DNA of 64,000 nt from Sphingomonas flavescens. Its GTDB lineage: Bacteria; Pseudomonadota; Alphaproteobacteria; Sphingomonadales; Sphingomonadaceae. The position numbers and the translations under genes were made by a program. Positions 54,655 through 63,921 of this stretch are shown in pieces. The stretch covers positions 682,001-746,000 of the forward strand of contig NZ_CP133016.1 of the NCBI RefSeq assembly GCF_030866745.1. Direction: 5' to 3'. Every line of letters starts with the position of its first letter. Position 1 is the stretch's first letter. The notes under the pieces are model-generated. The model worked only from the letters and a program-made list of their open reading frames with translations, had not been told where the DNA came from and did not search any database.

Positions 54655-55632
54655 TCAGGGCTGGCCGGCCGCTGCGAAACGCACGTCCAGCGCGCTTTCC
54701 TCAGGCAGCATGACGCGGAACTTCTTGTTCGCGAAGTCGATCGACACGCGCTTGAATGCGCGGATCGCGTTCATGCCCAGAAGCAACGCCGGCCGATCAT
54801 TCAGCTTCAACTGCTTGAAGGTATGCGCATCGGCGAACACGATGGCGAGGTTGGTCAGGTTCAGTCCCCCGATTTCCAGCTTCCGGACGATCATATATTC
54901 ACCGATGATCTTCTGCCCGGTCACCGATTCCAGCTCAACCTCGTGCGCAACGTCGACCAGGTTGTTCCGCAGCAGCTTCGCGCGCAGGGCCTGGTTGCCG
55001 ATGCTGACCTGCGACCCGGTATCGACCACCACCGTCAGCGGCTGCGAATTTGCATAGGCGTCGGTGACGATCAGGCGGCCGTTCTTCCTTCGGGCCTCGA
55101 TGACGATGGTGTCCGGCCCCCGAACGAACTCGGGCGTTGTCGAAGGCACGATCGACATGGTCTGCTTTTCGAAATCGAACTGCACGCGCTGCGATCGAAG
55201 CAGGTCCACGCCGACAATGCCGTCGGCACCCATATTGGCACCGCTCAGCACCGCGGCATCTACCGACCGCTCTGGACGGCGCGTCAGATGAACATCGCTG
55301 ATCCGCGCCGTCTTCACTTCGCTGATCCCGGAAAGACTATGGAGTTGCGTTCCGCCTTCTGTTCGCAGGTTGAGCTTGCTGACGAGATCGGTCGATACAG
55401 CGGACCGGTCTGCACCCGTGTCGACCAGGAACTGATAAGGTCCCGCCCCCGATAGACGGACTGGAACCGTCATCCGGCTGTCGCGGGACTTGAACCGGAT
55501 GTCTTCGGTCTGGGTCGTTTTGTCGATGACCGGCACGCCTGCCACGGAATCGAGTGTCGTCGTTGTGGTTTGCGCCGACAGCGGGGCAGACATTCCTGCC
55601 GCCATCGCCAAGACCCATCGCCGCTTCTGCAT
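54655..55632 (-). CDS. Two-lobed aspartyl protease (tandem retropepsin-like)
   Basis: 325 residues. Signal peptide ending SAPLSAQ. Two active-site triads in one chain: FLVDTGADRSAVS (Asp at about 71) and VVVDTGSQVSIGN (Asp at about 204). Each is followed by a hydrophobic closing segment, GADGIVGVDLL (about 136) and ALLLGMNAIRAF. This layout would let one chain form the full active site that retropepsins build as dimers. Periplasmic location predicted. Targets unknown. Confidence 0.85.
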   Translation of the reverse strand: MQKRRWVLAMAAGMSAPLSAQTTTTTLDSVAGVPVIDKTTQTEDIRFKSRDSRMTVPVRLSGAGPYQFLVDTGADRSAVSTDLVSKLNLRTEGGTQLHSLSGISEVKTARISDVHLTRRPERSVDAAVLSGANMGADGIVGVDLLRSQRVQFDFEKQTMSIVPSTTPEFVRGPDTIVIEARRKNGRLIVTDAYANSQPLTVVVDTGSQVSIGNQALRAKLLRNNLVDVAHEVELESVTGQKIIGEYMIVRKLEIGGLNLTNLAIVFADAHTFKQLKLNDRPALLLGMNAIRAFKRVSIDFANKKFRVMLPEESALDVRFAAAGQP

Positions 55633-55713
55633 GCCCCTTCTCCGTCGCCATCAGTCTACGCCTGGCGGCGTCGATCGGCAAACCGCCAGAACGGACTAAG
55701 TTGAACGGCCCGA

Positions 55714-55800
55714 ATGAAAGAGTTGGGTAAGCCTTGGCTGCTAAAAATCTGCAGCAAGTGGGACCGCTTCGACGAAAGCCGTGGCGGGAAAAGCAAGTGA
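55714..55800 (+). CDS. Possible 28-codon upstream ORF of the PilZ gene
   Basis: ATG at 55714 opens a frame beginning MKELGKPWLLKICSKWDRF and ending SRGGKSK; its TGA overlaps the GTG taken as the PilZ start (GTGA). There is no strong ribosome-binding site. It may be a leader peptide or chance. Confidence 0.25.
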   Translation: MKELGKPWLLKICSKWDRFDESRGGKSK

Positions 55801-56480
55801 GGAACGATCGAGAGACCGGAGCCCAGGATTTGCCCAAGAAAAAGCTTGTCGAAACGACCCTCTATTCATTGTCCACCGATGCGCCATCCTGTCCCGACCG
55901 TCGGAGCGGCGAACGATACGTCAGCTTGCTGCGGGTCGGCGCGATAACGGTCGATGGCCGGCGCGAATTATGCCTCATTCGTAACGTCTCCGCCGGTGGC
56001 ATGATGATCCGCCCCTATTCGCCAATCCCGGTCGGTGCGCGGATCACGATCGAACTGAAGCACGGCGAGTCCGTCAGCGGTCAGGCCCAATGGTCGGACA
56101 ACGGGCTGGTCGGCGTCGTGTTCGATGAGCAGATCGACGTGCTTGCGCTGCTCAATGCGCCTGGAGGCCAGCCGCGGCCGCGTATGCCGCGGATAGAGCT
56201 GAACTGCACCGCGACCCTGCGGCACGAGAAGACGGTATTCCGCGCGCCTGTTGCGAACATCTCCCAGGGCGGCATTTGCGTGAATTCTCCCGTCGACCTG
56301 ACCGTTGGCAGCGACATTGTGGTCACGCTGTCGGGACTTCATGCGGCGGCCGGCGTTGTGAAGTGGCGCGACGGCGATTATTACGGGATCGGCTTCAATC
56401 GGGTCTACCCCATCTCCGAATTGATGCAGTTCCTGCAAATGCAGCAGCGTGAAGCCGCGGAACGCCGCAACGTCGCCTAG
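55797..56480 (+). CDS. Double PilZ domain protein
   Basis: About 227 residues from GTG 55797; an in-frame TTG at 55734 would add 21 residues. PilZ domain 1: RRSGERYVSLLRV and RNVSAGGMMIRPYSP. Domain 2: RMPRIELNCTATLRHEK and VANISQGGICVNSP. Domain 1 keeps the RxxxR and (D/N)xSxxG c-di-GMP motifs; domain 2 has NISQGG but an altered Arg motif, so only one site may bind. Cytosolic c-di-GMP effector, target unknown. Confidence 0.85.
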   Translation: MRNDRETGAQDLPKKKLVETTLYSLSTDAPSCPDRRSGERYVSLLRVGAITVDGRRELCLIRNVSAGGMMIRPYSPIPVGARITIELKHGESVSGQAQWSDNGLVGVVFDEQIDVLALLNAPGGQPRPRMPRIELNCTATLRHEKTVFRAPVANISQGGICVNSPVDLTVGSDIVVTLSGLHAAAGVVKWRDGDYYGIGFNRVYPISELMQFLQMQQREAAERRNVA

Positions 56481-57112
56481 TCGCGGCGAAAGAGCAGCAT
56501 CAGGTTATTCGCGGGCATTTCACGCGTTTCGGCCAGTTGCAATTCGCGCGCCGTCGCTGCCGCCGCAAAATCCTCCACCGTCCGCAATCCCCAGGCCGGA
56601 TCTCGCCGTTTGAGATCGGTATCGAACGCCACGTTGCTCGGGGCCGGCTCGATGTCCCGCTGCAACCACGGACCGTAAAGGACAAGCGGCGCGCCCGACG
56701 CCAACACCCGTTGCGCTCCTTGCAGCAAGCCCAATGCGGCTGCCCACGGGCTGATATGAACCATGTTGATGCTCAGGACTGCATCGGCATGATCGATCGG
56801 CCACATCGGCGACGAAGCGTCGAGGGCGATTGGCTCCCGAATATTTGGCAATCCGGCGTAGGCCCGACGCGCCGAGATCGACGCGAGGGCCTCGGGATGA
56901 ATGTCGCTGGGTTGCCAGTCCAGCTGAGGAAAGCGCTCGGCGAAGTGGACGGCGTGCTCACCAGTGCCGCTGGCAAGCTCCAGGACAACGCCGGTCTGGG
57001 GCAGCCACTCGGCAAGCACGTCGGCGATGACTTCTCGGTTGCGGAGCGCGGCTGGCGCCGAGCGAAAACCTCCATCGACCGGCGCTTCGTAAAAGCGCCG
57101 CTCGTCGGTCAC
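56477..57112 (-). CDS. DUF938 family SAM-dependent methyltransferase-like protein
   Basis: 211 residues from GTG 57112, which overlaps the upstream stop (GTGA). DUF938 features: FYEAPVDGGFRSAPAALRNR, VVLELASGTGEHAVHFAERF (SAM motif I), WQPSDIHPEAL, SINMVHISPW and PLVLYGPW. The longer open frame upstream is spurious. Substrate unknown. It converges with the PilZ gene (4-nt overlap). Confidence 0.88.
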   Translation of the reverse strand: MTDERRFYEAPVDGGFRSAPAALRNREVIADVLAEWLPQTGVVLELASGTGEHAVHFAERFPQLDWQPSDIHPEALASISARRAYAGLPNIREPIALDASSPMWPIDHADAVLSINMVHISPWAAALGLLQGAQRVLASGAPLVLYGPWLQRDIEPAPSNVAFDTDLKRRDPAWGLRTVEDFAAAATARELQLAETREMPANNLMLLFRRD

Positions 57113-57618
57113 GCCGCCGGACGCTCGGCAAGCAGGGCGCGCGCACGCAGGCCCATCTCGATCCGGGTCATGGCGATCAAGCCGACGGCGAAGCAGAGCA
57201 AGGCATCGGTCACGATCAACGTATGCTGGTCGAATTTGCCGGGCGCTGTCTGCCCTTGAAGATAATAGCGCGCGGCGAAGCGGATCGCGATGATGGCGAT
57301 CAGCAGGATCATCGCGCCCGGCGAGGCCTGCTGGAACAGCGCGCCCGTCGCTGGGTCGCGTTCGATCCGGGTCAGCTTGCCGCGATGCCAGCCTAACAGC
57401 CCACCGACCGCTAGTGCGGCGGCGCAGGCTGCAAGGCCGAGAGTCCCCGGCGGATGAGCGGCAATGGTCGAAATTGCGATCACCATCAGGATCAGCGGCG
57501 CGAGCCACAACCGCGCGACATTCAGGGGTTGCCGGCGGCTCATCGACCTCAGCCGGAACGCGAGCACGACCCCGATGATCAGGATCGGTATCAGGGCCTG
57601 CAGCAGCCTCGGCTCCAT
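57109..57618 (-). CDS. Membrane protein, DUF1453/CcdC-like
   Basis: 169 residues with five predicted membrane helices (LLQALIPILIIGVVLAFRLR; LWLAPLILMVIAISTIAA; LAACAAALAVGGLLGW; MILLIAIIAIRFAARYYL; TLIVTDALLCFAVGLIAMTR). GWHRGKLTRIERDPATG is the conserved loop of DUF1453/CcdC proteins. Function unknown. Its first base is the last base of the gcvPB gene. Confidence 0.78.
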   Translation of the reverse strand: MEPRLLQALIPILIIGVVLAFRLRSMSRRQPLNVARLWLAPLILMVIAISTIAAHPPGTLGLAACAAALAVGGLLGWHRGKLTRIERDPATGALFQQASPGAMILLIAIIAIRFAARYYLQGQTAPGKFDQHTLIVTDALLCFAVGLIAMTRIEMGLRARALLAERPAA

Positions 57619-59213
57619 CAGCGGCCCCCGACCTCTGCCATCGCGCCGTTCTCGGCGCCATCAGGGGCCGGCGTTTTGTACGCCAGCACCGGCTTGCGGG
57701 CGGCCAGCGTCTCGTCGAGTCGACGGCGTGGCGCATGGACCGGTGCCGACTTCAGGCTCTGGTCCCCGGCCTTGGCGCGTTCGGCGATCGAGCGGATGGC
57801 CATGATGAACTGGTCCAGGCTCGCCTTGGACTCCGTCTCGGTCGGTTCGATCAGCATCGCGCCGTGGACGACCAGCGGGAAATACATGGTCATCGGGTGG
57901 AAGCCCTCGTCGATCAGCGCCTTGGCGAGATCGATGGTGCTGACGCCGTCCGCGAAGCCTTTGTCGGAGAAGATGGCCTCGTGCATGCACGGCCCGCTTC
58001 CGGCGAACGGCGCGTCGAGGACGTCACTCAGGCTGCGCAGGACGTAATTCGCGTTGAGCACCGCGTCCTCGGCGACCTGCTTCAGACCGTCCGCGCCGTG
58101 ACTGAGGATATAGGTCAGCGCCCGCGTGAACATGCCCATCTGGCCGTGGAAAGCGACCATGCGCCCGAACGCGCCCGGATGTTCGTCGCCTGCCGTCTCT
58201 TCCTCGACGATTCGGAAGCTGCCGTCCGGATATTTCGCCGCGAATGGCAGCGGGCCGTAGGGCGACAGCGCTTCGGAAAGGACGACCGGGCCCGAACCCG
58301 GGCCGCCGCCGCCGTGCGGGGTCGAGAAGGTTTTGTGCAAATTGATGTGCATCGCGTCGATGCCGAGGTCGCCGGGGCGGACCTTCCCGACGATCGCGTT
58401 GAAGTTGGCGCCGTCGCAATAGACGAACGCGCCCGCGGCATGAACGGCGTCGCTGATCGCCTTCATGTCGGGCTCGAACAGCCCGCAAGTGTTCGGATTG
58501 GTGATCATCACCGCCGCAACGTCGGGCCTGAGCCGCGCCTTCAACGCGTCGAGGTCGACGCGGCCGGCGGCATTGGCCGGGATGTTCTCGACGCGATAGC
58601 CCGCGAAGGCGGCAGTGGCGGGATTGGTGCCGTGCGCACTCTCTGGCACCAGAACGACCTCGCGCTTGTCGCCGCGCGCTTCGAGCGCCGCGCGAATGCA
58701 GAGTAGTCCACACAGCTCTCCGTGCGCACCGGCTTTTGGGCTCATAGCCACACCGTGCATGCCGGTCAGGTCGATCAGCCAGAATGCCAGCTGATTGATG
58801 ACCTCCAGCGCGCCCTGCACCGTTTCCTGCGGCTGCAGCGGGTGCACGTCGGCGAACCCGGGCATCCGCGCGACTTTCTCGTTCAGACGCGGATTGTGCT
58901 TCATGGTGCACGATCCGAGCGGGAACAGTCCCAGATCGATGGCGTAATTCTGCCGCGACAGGCGCGTGTAATGACGGACGGTCTCCGGCTCGCTGAGGCC
59001 GGGCAGCCCAATCGCCTGCGATCGCTCGAGCCCACCAAGCCGCGAGGCCGTCTTGGGCAGCGGCGCGAAGTCGACACCCGTCGCATCGTCACCGTCCATT
59101 TCGAAGATCAGCGGCTCTTCGAGCATCAGCGCGCGATTGCCGGTGACCGTCTGCTGCTCGCCTTGCTCGTTGGTGGGCGTCGACGGGCGCCATCCCGACG
59201 GATTGACGGTCAT
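57618..59213 (-). CDS. gcvPB: Glycine dehydrogenase (decarboxylating) subunit 2
   Basis: 531 residues. PLP-lysine motif in [20 protein letters not shown], plus [29 protein letters not shown] and [14 protein letters not shown]. With GcvPA it forms the P-protein that decarboxylates glycine and passes the aminomethyl group to lipoylated GcvH. Overlaps the gcvPA stop by 4 nt. The C-terminal ~60 residues ([16 protein letters not shown] onward) are variable. Confidence 0.96.
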   Translation of the reverse strand: MTVNPSGWRPSTPTNEQGEQQTVTGNRALMLEEPLIFEMDGDDATGVDFAPLPKTASRLGGLERSQAIGLPGLSEPETVRHYTRLSRQNYAIDLGLFPLGSCTMKHNPRLNEKVARMPGFADVHPLQPQETVQGALEVINQLAFWLIDLTGMHGVAMSPKAGAHGELCGLLCIRAALEARGDKREVVLVPESAHGTNPATAAFAGYRVENIPANAAGRVDLDALKARLRPDVAAVMITNPNTCGLFEPDMKAISDAVHAAGAFVYCDGANFNAIVGKVRPGDLGIDAMHINLHKTFSTPHGGGGPGSGPVVLSEALSPYGPLPFAAKYPDGSFRIVEEETAGDEHPGAFGRMVAFHGQMGMFTRALTYILSHGADGLKQVAEDAVLNANYVLRSLSDVLDAPFAGSGPCMHEAIFSDKGFADGVSTIDLAKALIDEGFHPMTMYFPLVVHGAMLIEPTETESKASLDQFIMAIRSIAERAKAGDQSLKSAPVHAPRRRLDETLAARKPVLAYKTPAPDGAENGAMAEVGGR

Positions 59214-60568
59214 CGGACGACCTCCTTCAGCGCGGCTTCCAGTGCGGTAATATCCTCGTCGGTCACCGTCTCGGTGACCGCCACGACCAGGCCGTTCTTC
59301 AGACTGTCCTCACCGGGATAAAGCCGTCCAAGCGAAACGCCGCCGAGCACGCCCCTTTTGACCATCGCGTGCACCGCGGGCCGCGCCTCGACCGGAAGCT
59401 CCAGCGTAAATTCGTTGAAGAAGCTGTCGTTGACCAGCCGCACGCCCGGGATGGCGCTCAGCCGGTCGGCAGCCTCGCACGCGCGCGCGTGATTCAAGGC
59501 CGCGAGCTGGCGCAGCCCTTTTTCGCCCAGCAGCGTCATGTGCGCCGTCCAGGCGAGCGCGCAAAGCACCGAGCTGGTGCAGATGTTCGACGTCGCCTTC
59601 TCGCGCCGGATATGCTGCTCGCGCGTCGACAAGGTCAGCACGAAGCCGCGCTTGCCTTCAGCATCGACCGTCTCGCCGGCAAGACGCCCTGGCATCTGGC
59701 GAACGTGCTTCTCGCGGCACGCGAACAGGCCGACGTACGGGCCGCCGAACTGCAGGCCGACGCCAATCGACTGGCCTTCGCCGACGACGATGTCCGCGCC
59801 CATCTCACCCGGCGAGCGGATCGCGCCGAGCGCCACCGGCTCGGTCACCACCGCGATCAGCAGCGCGCCCGCTGCATGCGCCGCTTCGGCGATCGGCGTC
59901 AGATCGGTGATCCGGCCCAAAATATCCGGATACTGGACGACCACGGCGCTGGTCTCGCCGTCGATCGCGCCGAGCAGCCGGTCCATATCCGGCTCGGCAG
60001 TCAATTCCGGCACGGTCGTCCGCAGATCGTCTTCGGTAAACTTCGCCATCGTGCTGGCCACGCTCACGTAATGCGGGTGGACACCCGAGCTGACGATGGT
60101 CTTGCGGCGCCGCGTAATGCGGTGCGCCATGACGATCGCTTCCCACATCGCGGTCGAGCCGTCGTACATCGACGCATTGGCGACTTCGCACCCGAGCAGA
60201 CGCGCGACCTGCGTCTGGAACTCGAACATCATCTGCAGCGTGCCCTGGGCGATTTCGGGCTGGTAGGGCGTGTAGCTGGTCAGGAACTCGCCGCGCTGGA
60301 TGATGTGATCGACGCTAGCCGGCACGTGATGCCGATACGCGCCACAGCCGAGGAAGAACGGCACGTCTCCCGCGACCATGTTCTTTCGCGACAATGCGCT
60401 CATGTGCCGTTCGACCGCGAGTTCTGACGCATGCATCGGCAGGCCGTGGATCGGGCCGGTCAGCCGCGCCTCTTCGGGCACGTCCTTGAACAGTTCGTCG
60501 ATCGAGCCGGCACCGACTACCTGCAGCATCTCGCTGCGGTCGGCGTCGCTCAGCGGCAAATAACGCAT
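59210..60568 (-). CDS. gcvPA: Glycine dehydrogenase (decarboxylating) subunit 1
   Basis: 452 residues from the ATG at 60568, which overlaps the methyltransferase stop (TGATG). Features: [71 protein letters not shown] and [21 protein letters not shown]-terminal half of the split P-protein. Confidence 0.96.
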   Translation of the reverse strand: MRYLPLSDADRSEMLQVVGAGSIDELFKDVPEEARLTGPIHGLPMHASELAVERHMSALSRKNMVAGDVPFFLGCGAYRHHVPASVDHIIQRGEFLTSYTPYQPEIAQGTLQMMFEFQTQVARLLGCEVANASMYDGSTAMWEAIVMAHRITRRRKTIVSSGVHPHYVSVASTMAKFTEDDLRTTVPELTAEPDMDRLLGAIDGETSAVVVQYPDILGRITDLTPIAEAAHAAGALLIAVVTEPVALGAIRSPGEMGADIVVGEGQSIGVGLQFGGPYVGLFACREKHVRQMPGRLAGETVDAEGKRGFVLTLSTREQHIRREKATSNICTSSVLCALAWTAHMTLLGEKGLRQLAALNHARACEAADRLSAIPGVRLVNDSFFNEFTLELPVEARPAVHAMVKRGVLGGVSLGRLYPGEDSLKNGLVVAVTETVTDEDITALEAALKEVVR

Positions 60569-61317
60569 CAGGCGGGCTTCCTCATGATGAAGCGAAGGCG
60601 GACATAATCGGCAATGTTGGATCCGACGCGGTCGGCGACGGCGGCGGCAATCTCCGCGCGCTCCCCTTCCGGCACCTCTGCCCGGTCGAGCCATCCCTTG
60701 CGGAACGTCGTGACCCAGGCGGCGATGCCGTGCTCGACCTTGGTCGGGCGTTCGATGAGCCGCGCGTCGATCTCACGGAACCCGGCCGCTTCGTAGACCG
60801 CGGCGAATTCCTCCGGTGAGGCGTACCAATTGCTGGCTTCAAGCGGCGGCGCGTAGCCGCGGATGATCAGCTCCTCGTCGAGGGCGTCGCGCAGTTTCCG
60901 GAGATTGCCCTCCCCGCCCATTTCACCGGCAAAGCGTCCGCCAGGCTTTAGCGCTCGGAAGATCGCCCGCGCCGCTTGCTCCTTTTGCACGACCCAGTGC
61001 AGCGTGGCGTTGGAAAATGCGGCGTCGAATTCCGCGAAGAACTGCATGTCCTCGGCTGCGAGCTGGACGGCGTCGACGCCACTCGCGCGGGCCGCCGCGA
61101 TCATCTCCGGCGAATTGTCGATGCCGAGCACGGTCGCGCCGCGCTCGACGATCTTGCGGGTCAGCGTCCCCTCGCCGCACCCGACGTCGAGAATTCGCTC
61201 GCCCCGCTGCGGGTCGAGCAGGTCGAGCGCCGCTCCGCCCAGTTCGGCCACAAAGCCGCCCACGCGGGCATAGTCCGCCGCGTCCCACTTGCTGGTCGAG
61301 GCAGCGACTGCGCTCAA
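60568..61317 (-). CDS. Class I SAM-dependent methyltransferase inside the gcv operon
   Basis: 249 residues. SAM motifs: [48 protein letters not shown]. The layout resembles trans-aconitate 2-methyltransferases and related small-molecule enzymes ([18 protein letters not shown] at the start). ATGA overlap with gcvH upstream and TGATG overlap with gcvPA downstream make it a full operon member under the glycine riboswitch. Substrate unknown. Confidence 0.88.
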   Translation of the reverse strand: MSAVAASTSKWDAADYARVGGFVAELGGAALDLLDPQRGERILDVGCGEGTLTRKIVERGATVLGIDNSPEMIAAARASGVDAVQLAAEDMQFFAEFDAAFSNATLHWVVQKEQAARAIFRALKPGGRFAGEMGGEGNLRKLRDALDEELIIRGYAPPLEASNWYASPEEFAAVYEAAGFREIDARLIERPTKVEHGIAAWVTTFRKGWLDRAEVPEGERAEIAAAVADRVGSNIADYVRLRFIMRKPA

Positions 61318-61685
61318 AGCGTAGCGACCCAGTCGCGATAGGCGCCTTCGTCCATCAGCCCGGCGAGCTCGCCCGGATTGTCGAGCTTGAGCTTGAAGAA
61401 CCAGCCCTGCCCCTCGGGATCGCTGTTCACCAGCGCGGGATCGTCCGCGACCGCTTGGTTGCCCTCGACCACCTCACCGGAGACCGGCGCGTACACGTCC
61501 GACGCTGCCTTCACCGATTCAACGACCGCCGCTTCCTGACCCTTGTTCACGCGTCGCCCGGCCTCTGGCACTTCGGCAAACACGATGTCGCCCAGCTGTT
61601 CCTGCGCGTGATTGGAAATGCCGATGGTCGCGGTATCGCCTTCGACCCGGATCCATTCGTGCTCCTTGGTGAAATAGACGGTCAT
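61314..61685 (-). CDS. gcvH: Glycine cleavage system H protein
   Basis: 123 residues. [20 protein letters not shown] at the start and the lipoyl site [19 protein letters not shown] with the Lys to be lipoylated (about residue 62). It shuttles the aminomethyl group among P, T and L proteins. ATGA overlap with gcvT. Confidence 0.97.
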   Translation of the reverse strand: MTVYFTKEHEWIRVEGDTATIGISNHAQEQLGDIVFAEVPEAGRRVNKGQEAAVVESVKAASDVYAPVSGEVVEGNQAVADDPALVNSDPEGQGWFFKLKLDNPGELAGLMDEGAYRDWVATL

Positions 61686-62881
61686 GCAGTGGCTCCCTTG
61701 CGGTGATAGCGGTGCGGAACGAAGGGCATCGCGACGACGCGGGCGTCGAACAGCTTGCCGCGCTGGCTGAGCTTCAGCTCGGTGCCGGTCTCGGCGAGAT
61801 GGCTGGCGACATAGCCCATGGCGATCGGGCGTTGCAGCGAGGGCGAGAAGCCGCCGCTGGTGATCTTACCGATTTCATTCCCTTCGCTGTCGAGCACCAG
61901 TCCGCCCTCGCGAACAGGCTGACGGCCTTCTATAACAAAGCCAACCCGGGTTTGTGGTGCGCCCTTCTCAAGCTCGGCCAGGATACGCAGGTCGCCCGCG
62001 AAGCCGCCCTCGGCACGTCGGCGCTTTTTGATGGCAAAGGTCAGGCCCGCCATCACCGGCGTCGTCTGGGTGTCGATATCATGCCCGTAGAGGGGGAGAC
62101 CGGCTTCCAGCCGCAGTGAATCCCGAGCGCCCAGCCCGATCGGCTTAGCAAGGTTATCGGCAATGATAGCATCGGCAAGGTCGACTGCAGCGTTCGCCGG
62201 CACGGAAATCTCGAACCCGTCTTCGCCGGTGTAGCCCGATCGGCTGATCCACAGGTTGCGGCCCTGCCAATTGAACGGCGCGCCCTGCATGAAGCCGAGT
62301 TCGCTGACGCCCGGAATGATCTTCTCGAGCACTTCGACGGCGCGCGGGCCTTGAAGGGCCAGCAATGCCTGCTCTTTCATGTAATCCACGACGACACCGC
62401 TAGGCAGGCGCCGCTCCATCACTGCAATGTCGCCGTGCTTGGTGGCGCCGTTGACAACCACGTAGAAATCGTCGCCCCGCCGCGTCGCCATCAGGTCGTC
62501 GATGATCCCGCCATTCTCATCAAGCAGCAGCGAATATTTGGGCGTCATGTCCTTGGCGGCCTGGAAATCGCCGGGCATCAGCTTCTCAAGCGCCGTCGCT
62601 ACGTCACGGCCGTGGACGAGTAGCTGGCCCATGTGGCTGACGTCGAACAGGCCGGCATTTTCTCGCGTCCACAGGTGCTCAGCCATGATGCCTTCGTACT
62701 GGACGGGCATTTCGTAACCGGCAAAGGGCACCATTCGACCGCCGTGCTCCCGGTGCCAGGCGTCCAGCGGCAGCTTCTCCAGCGTCGGGGCTTTGCTCTC
62801 GCCGCCCTCGGGGTCGCCGCTATACGGGGTGCCACGCGCTTGCGTGTCGTCGGTCGGACCGTTGTGAACTTCCCTGCTCAT
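61682..62881 (-). CDS. gcvT: Aminomethyltransferase (glycine cleavage T protein)
   Basis: 399 residues from the ATG at 62881, with GGAG 7 nt upstream; the open frame continues through the riboswitch but is not translated sense. Folate-binding T-protein: [51 protein letters not shown] and [20 protein letters not shown]. The first ~40 residues form an unusual polar extension before the core. It transfers the methylene unit to tetrahydrofolate. Confidence 0.96.
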   Translation of the reverse strand: MSREVHNGPTDDTQARGTPYSGDPEGGESKAPTLEKLPLDAWHREHGGRMVPFAGYEMPVQYEGIMAEHLWTRENAGLFDVSHMGQLLVHGRDVATALEKLMPGDFQAAKDMTPKYSLLLDENGGIIDDLMATRRGDDFYVVVNGATKHGDIAVMERRLPSGVVVDYMKEQALLALQGPRAVEVLEKIIPGVSELGFMQGAPFNWQGRNLWISRSGYTGEDGFEISVPANAAVDLADAIIADNLAKPIGLGARDSLRLEAGLPLYGHDIDTQTTPVMAGLTFAIKKRRRAEGGFAGDLRILAELEKGAPQTRVGFVIEGRQPVREGGLVLDSEGNEIGKITSGGFSPSLQRPIAMGYVASHLAETGTELKLSQRGKLFDARVVAMPFVPHRYHRKGATA

Positions 62882-62939
62882 CCCTGCGCTCCGGCAAAAG
62901 GTGCGACTCCCGCGCGCCAACATCGGACGCCTCGGCTGC

Positions 62940-63107
62940 CGCCCCCGTCTGTCCCTAGCGCCTGAGAGCTTTGCCCCTTCGGCGGCCCCGGCCACCGGCC
63001 AAGGCACTTTCCAGACTGTCAGGCTCGCGCGGTCCCTGATGCCTGAGAGATTCCGGGGGCGGTTGCTCCTTCGGCGCCGCACTTGCGTGCGAACTCTCCC
63101 GCGCGTC
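62940..63107 (-). ncRNA. Tandem glycine riboswitch
   Basis: On the minus strand two glycine aptamers follow one another. Aptamer 1 (about 63107-63021): GGGAGAGTTCGC, CGCCGAAGGAGCAA, AATCTCTCAGGCA and CAGGGACCG. Aptamer 2 (about 63020-62941): CTGGAAAGTGCC, CGCCGAAGGGGCAAA, GCTCTCAGGCGC and TAGGGACAGACGG. These are the conserved cores of the gcv riboswitch, which binds glycine and turns on the operon. The 58-nt gap to gcvT holds the expression platform. Confidence 0.95.
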
Positions 63108-63190
63108 CATTCCGTTGATTTTCACCACCGGTGACGCCGCCGGCCTTGGCCGCGCCGCTCCCCCAAGTCAACGCAAGTTGCGGTGAGAAT

Positions 63191-63832
63191 CTAGCGGGTT
63201 GCGTTGTACTTCAGCTGATCCTGCGTCAGCTGGAAGCCGACCAGGTGCTCGAAGGTCGCGTTGGCGACGGCCGACTTCACCGCCGGGTCAGCCAGCGGAT
63301 CGATTGCCGCGTCAGCATCGCCGGCCTTGCGCGGGCGCGTCAGAATTGCGCGAACATTCGTAGGGAGCGTCGCGGCGTAGCGGCTGACCTTGATGCTGGC
63401 CTGCGCCCTCGTCATTGCGTGCTGACTGCCCGCCGGGAAATTCAGCGCGACGGCGCCCACCTGTTTGGCGGCAATGGTCTGCCCTCCGCGTAACGCAACG
63501 TCGAAATAAGGTAGAATGACTTGGCGAGCGGGGCCCGCATCGCGCCGAAGCGCGGTCACCGTAAAGGTGACGGTCGAAACCACGTCAGCATCACCGCTGG
63601 TGCACGTAGACCGAAGCTGACTGATGGCGGCCGTGACATCAATCGCGCTAGCGACGACGCTGCCCTGAGGATTGAACAACGTGATGTCGCCCGTTCCGGT
63701 CGGAATGCCGACAATCGGACAATTGCTCCGGACGGCGTAGACCCCGCCCCCATTGTCCGAAGTGATTTCGCCGGCGTGGCGGCAGGCGCTCAGTGCAGTC
63801 AGGGCGAGAAGAGCGGTGAGACGAAGCTTCAC
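63191..63832 (-). CDS. Predicted lipoprotein, unknown function
   Basis: 213 residues. Signal with lipobox (LTALLALTALSACRH). The mature part is beta-rich (DVVSTVTFTVTALRR, GAVALNFPAGSQHAMTRAQA) and two Cys (SNCPI, STCTSG) may pair. Similar-looking lipoproteins occur in sphingomonads without assigned function. It ends 84 nt before the riboswitch start; co-transcription is unlikely to matter since the riboswitch lies downstream of it on the same strand. Confidence 0.7.
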   Translation of the reverse strand: MKLRLTALLALTALSACRHAGEITSDNGGGVYAVRSNCPIVGIPTGTGDITLFNPQGSVVASAIDVTAAISQLRSTCTSGDADVVSTVTFTVTALRRDAGPARQVILPYFDVALRGGQTIAAKQVGAVALNFPAGSQHAMTRAQASIKVSRYAATLPTNVRAILTRPRKAGDADAAIDPLADPAVKSAVANATFEHLVGFQLTQDQLKYNATR

Positions 63833-63921
63833 TTGGGCGCAATCCTTACAGCGGTCAGCAGGCCCGCGTTCATAGGAAGGGCCTTCTATGGCTGCAAGCG
63901 ATGCCTTACATGGCCTGCATC

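Noticed and set aside
54079..55455. A 458-codon open frame on the plus strand
   Set aside because: It is antisense to the GNAT and aspartyl protease genes, and its sequence shows no fold-like pattern.
62882..63082. N-terminal extension of GcvT
   Set aside because: The open frame crosses both glycine aptamers. The ATG at 62881 has a good ribosome-binding site and gives a normal protein.
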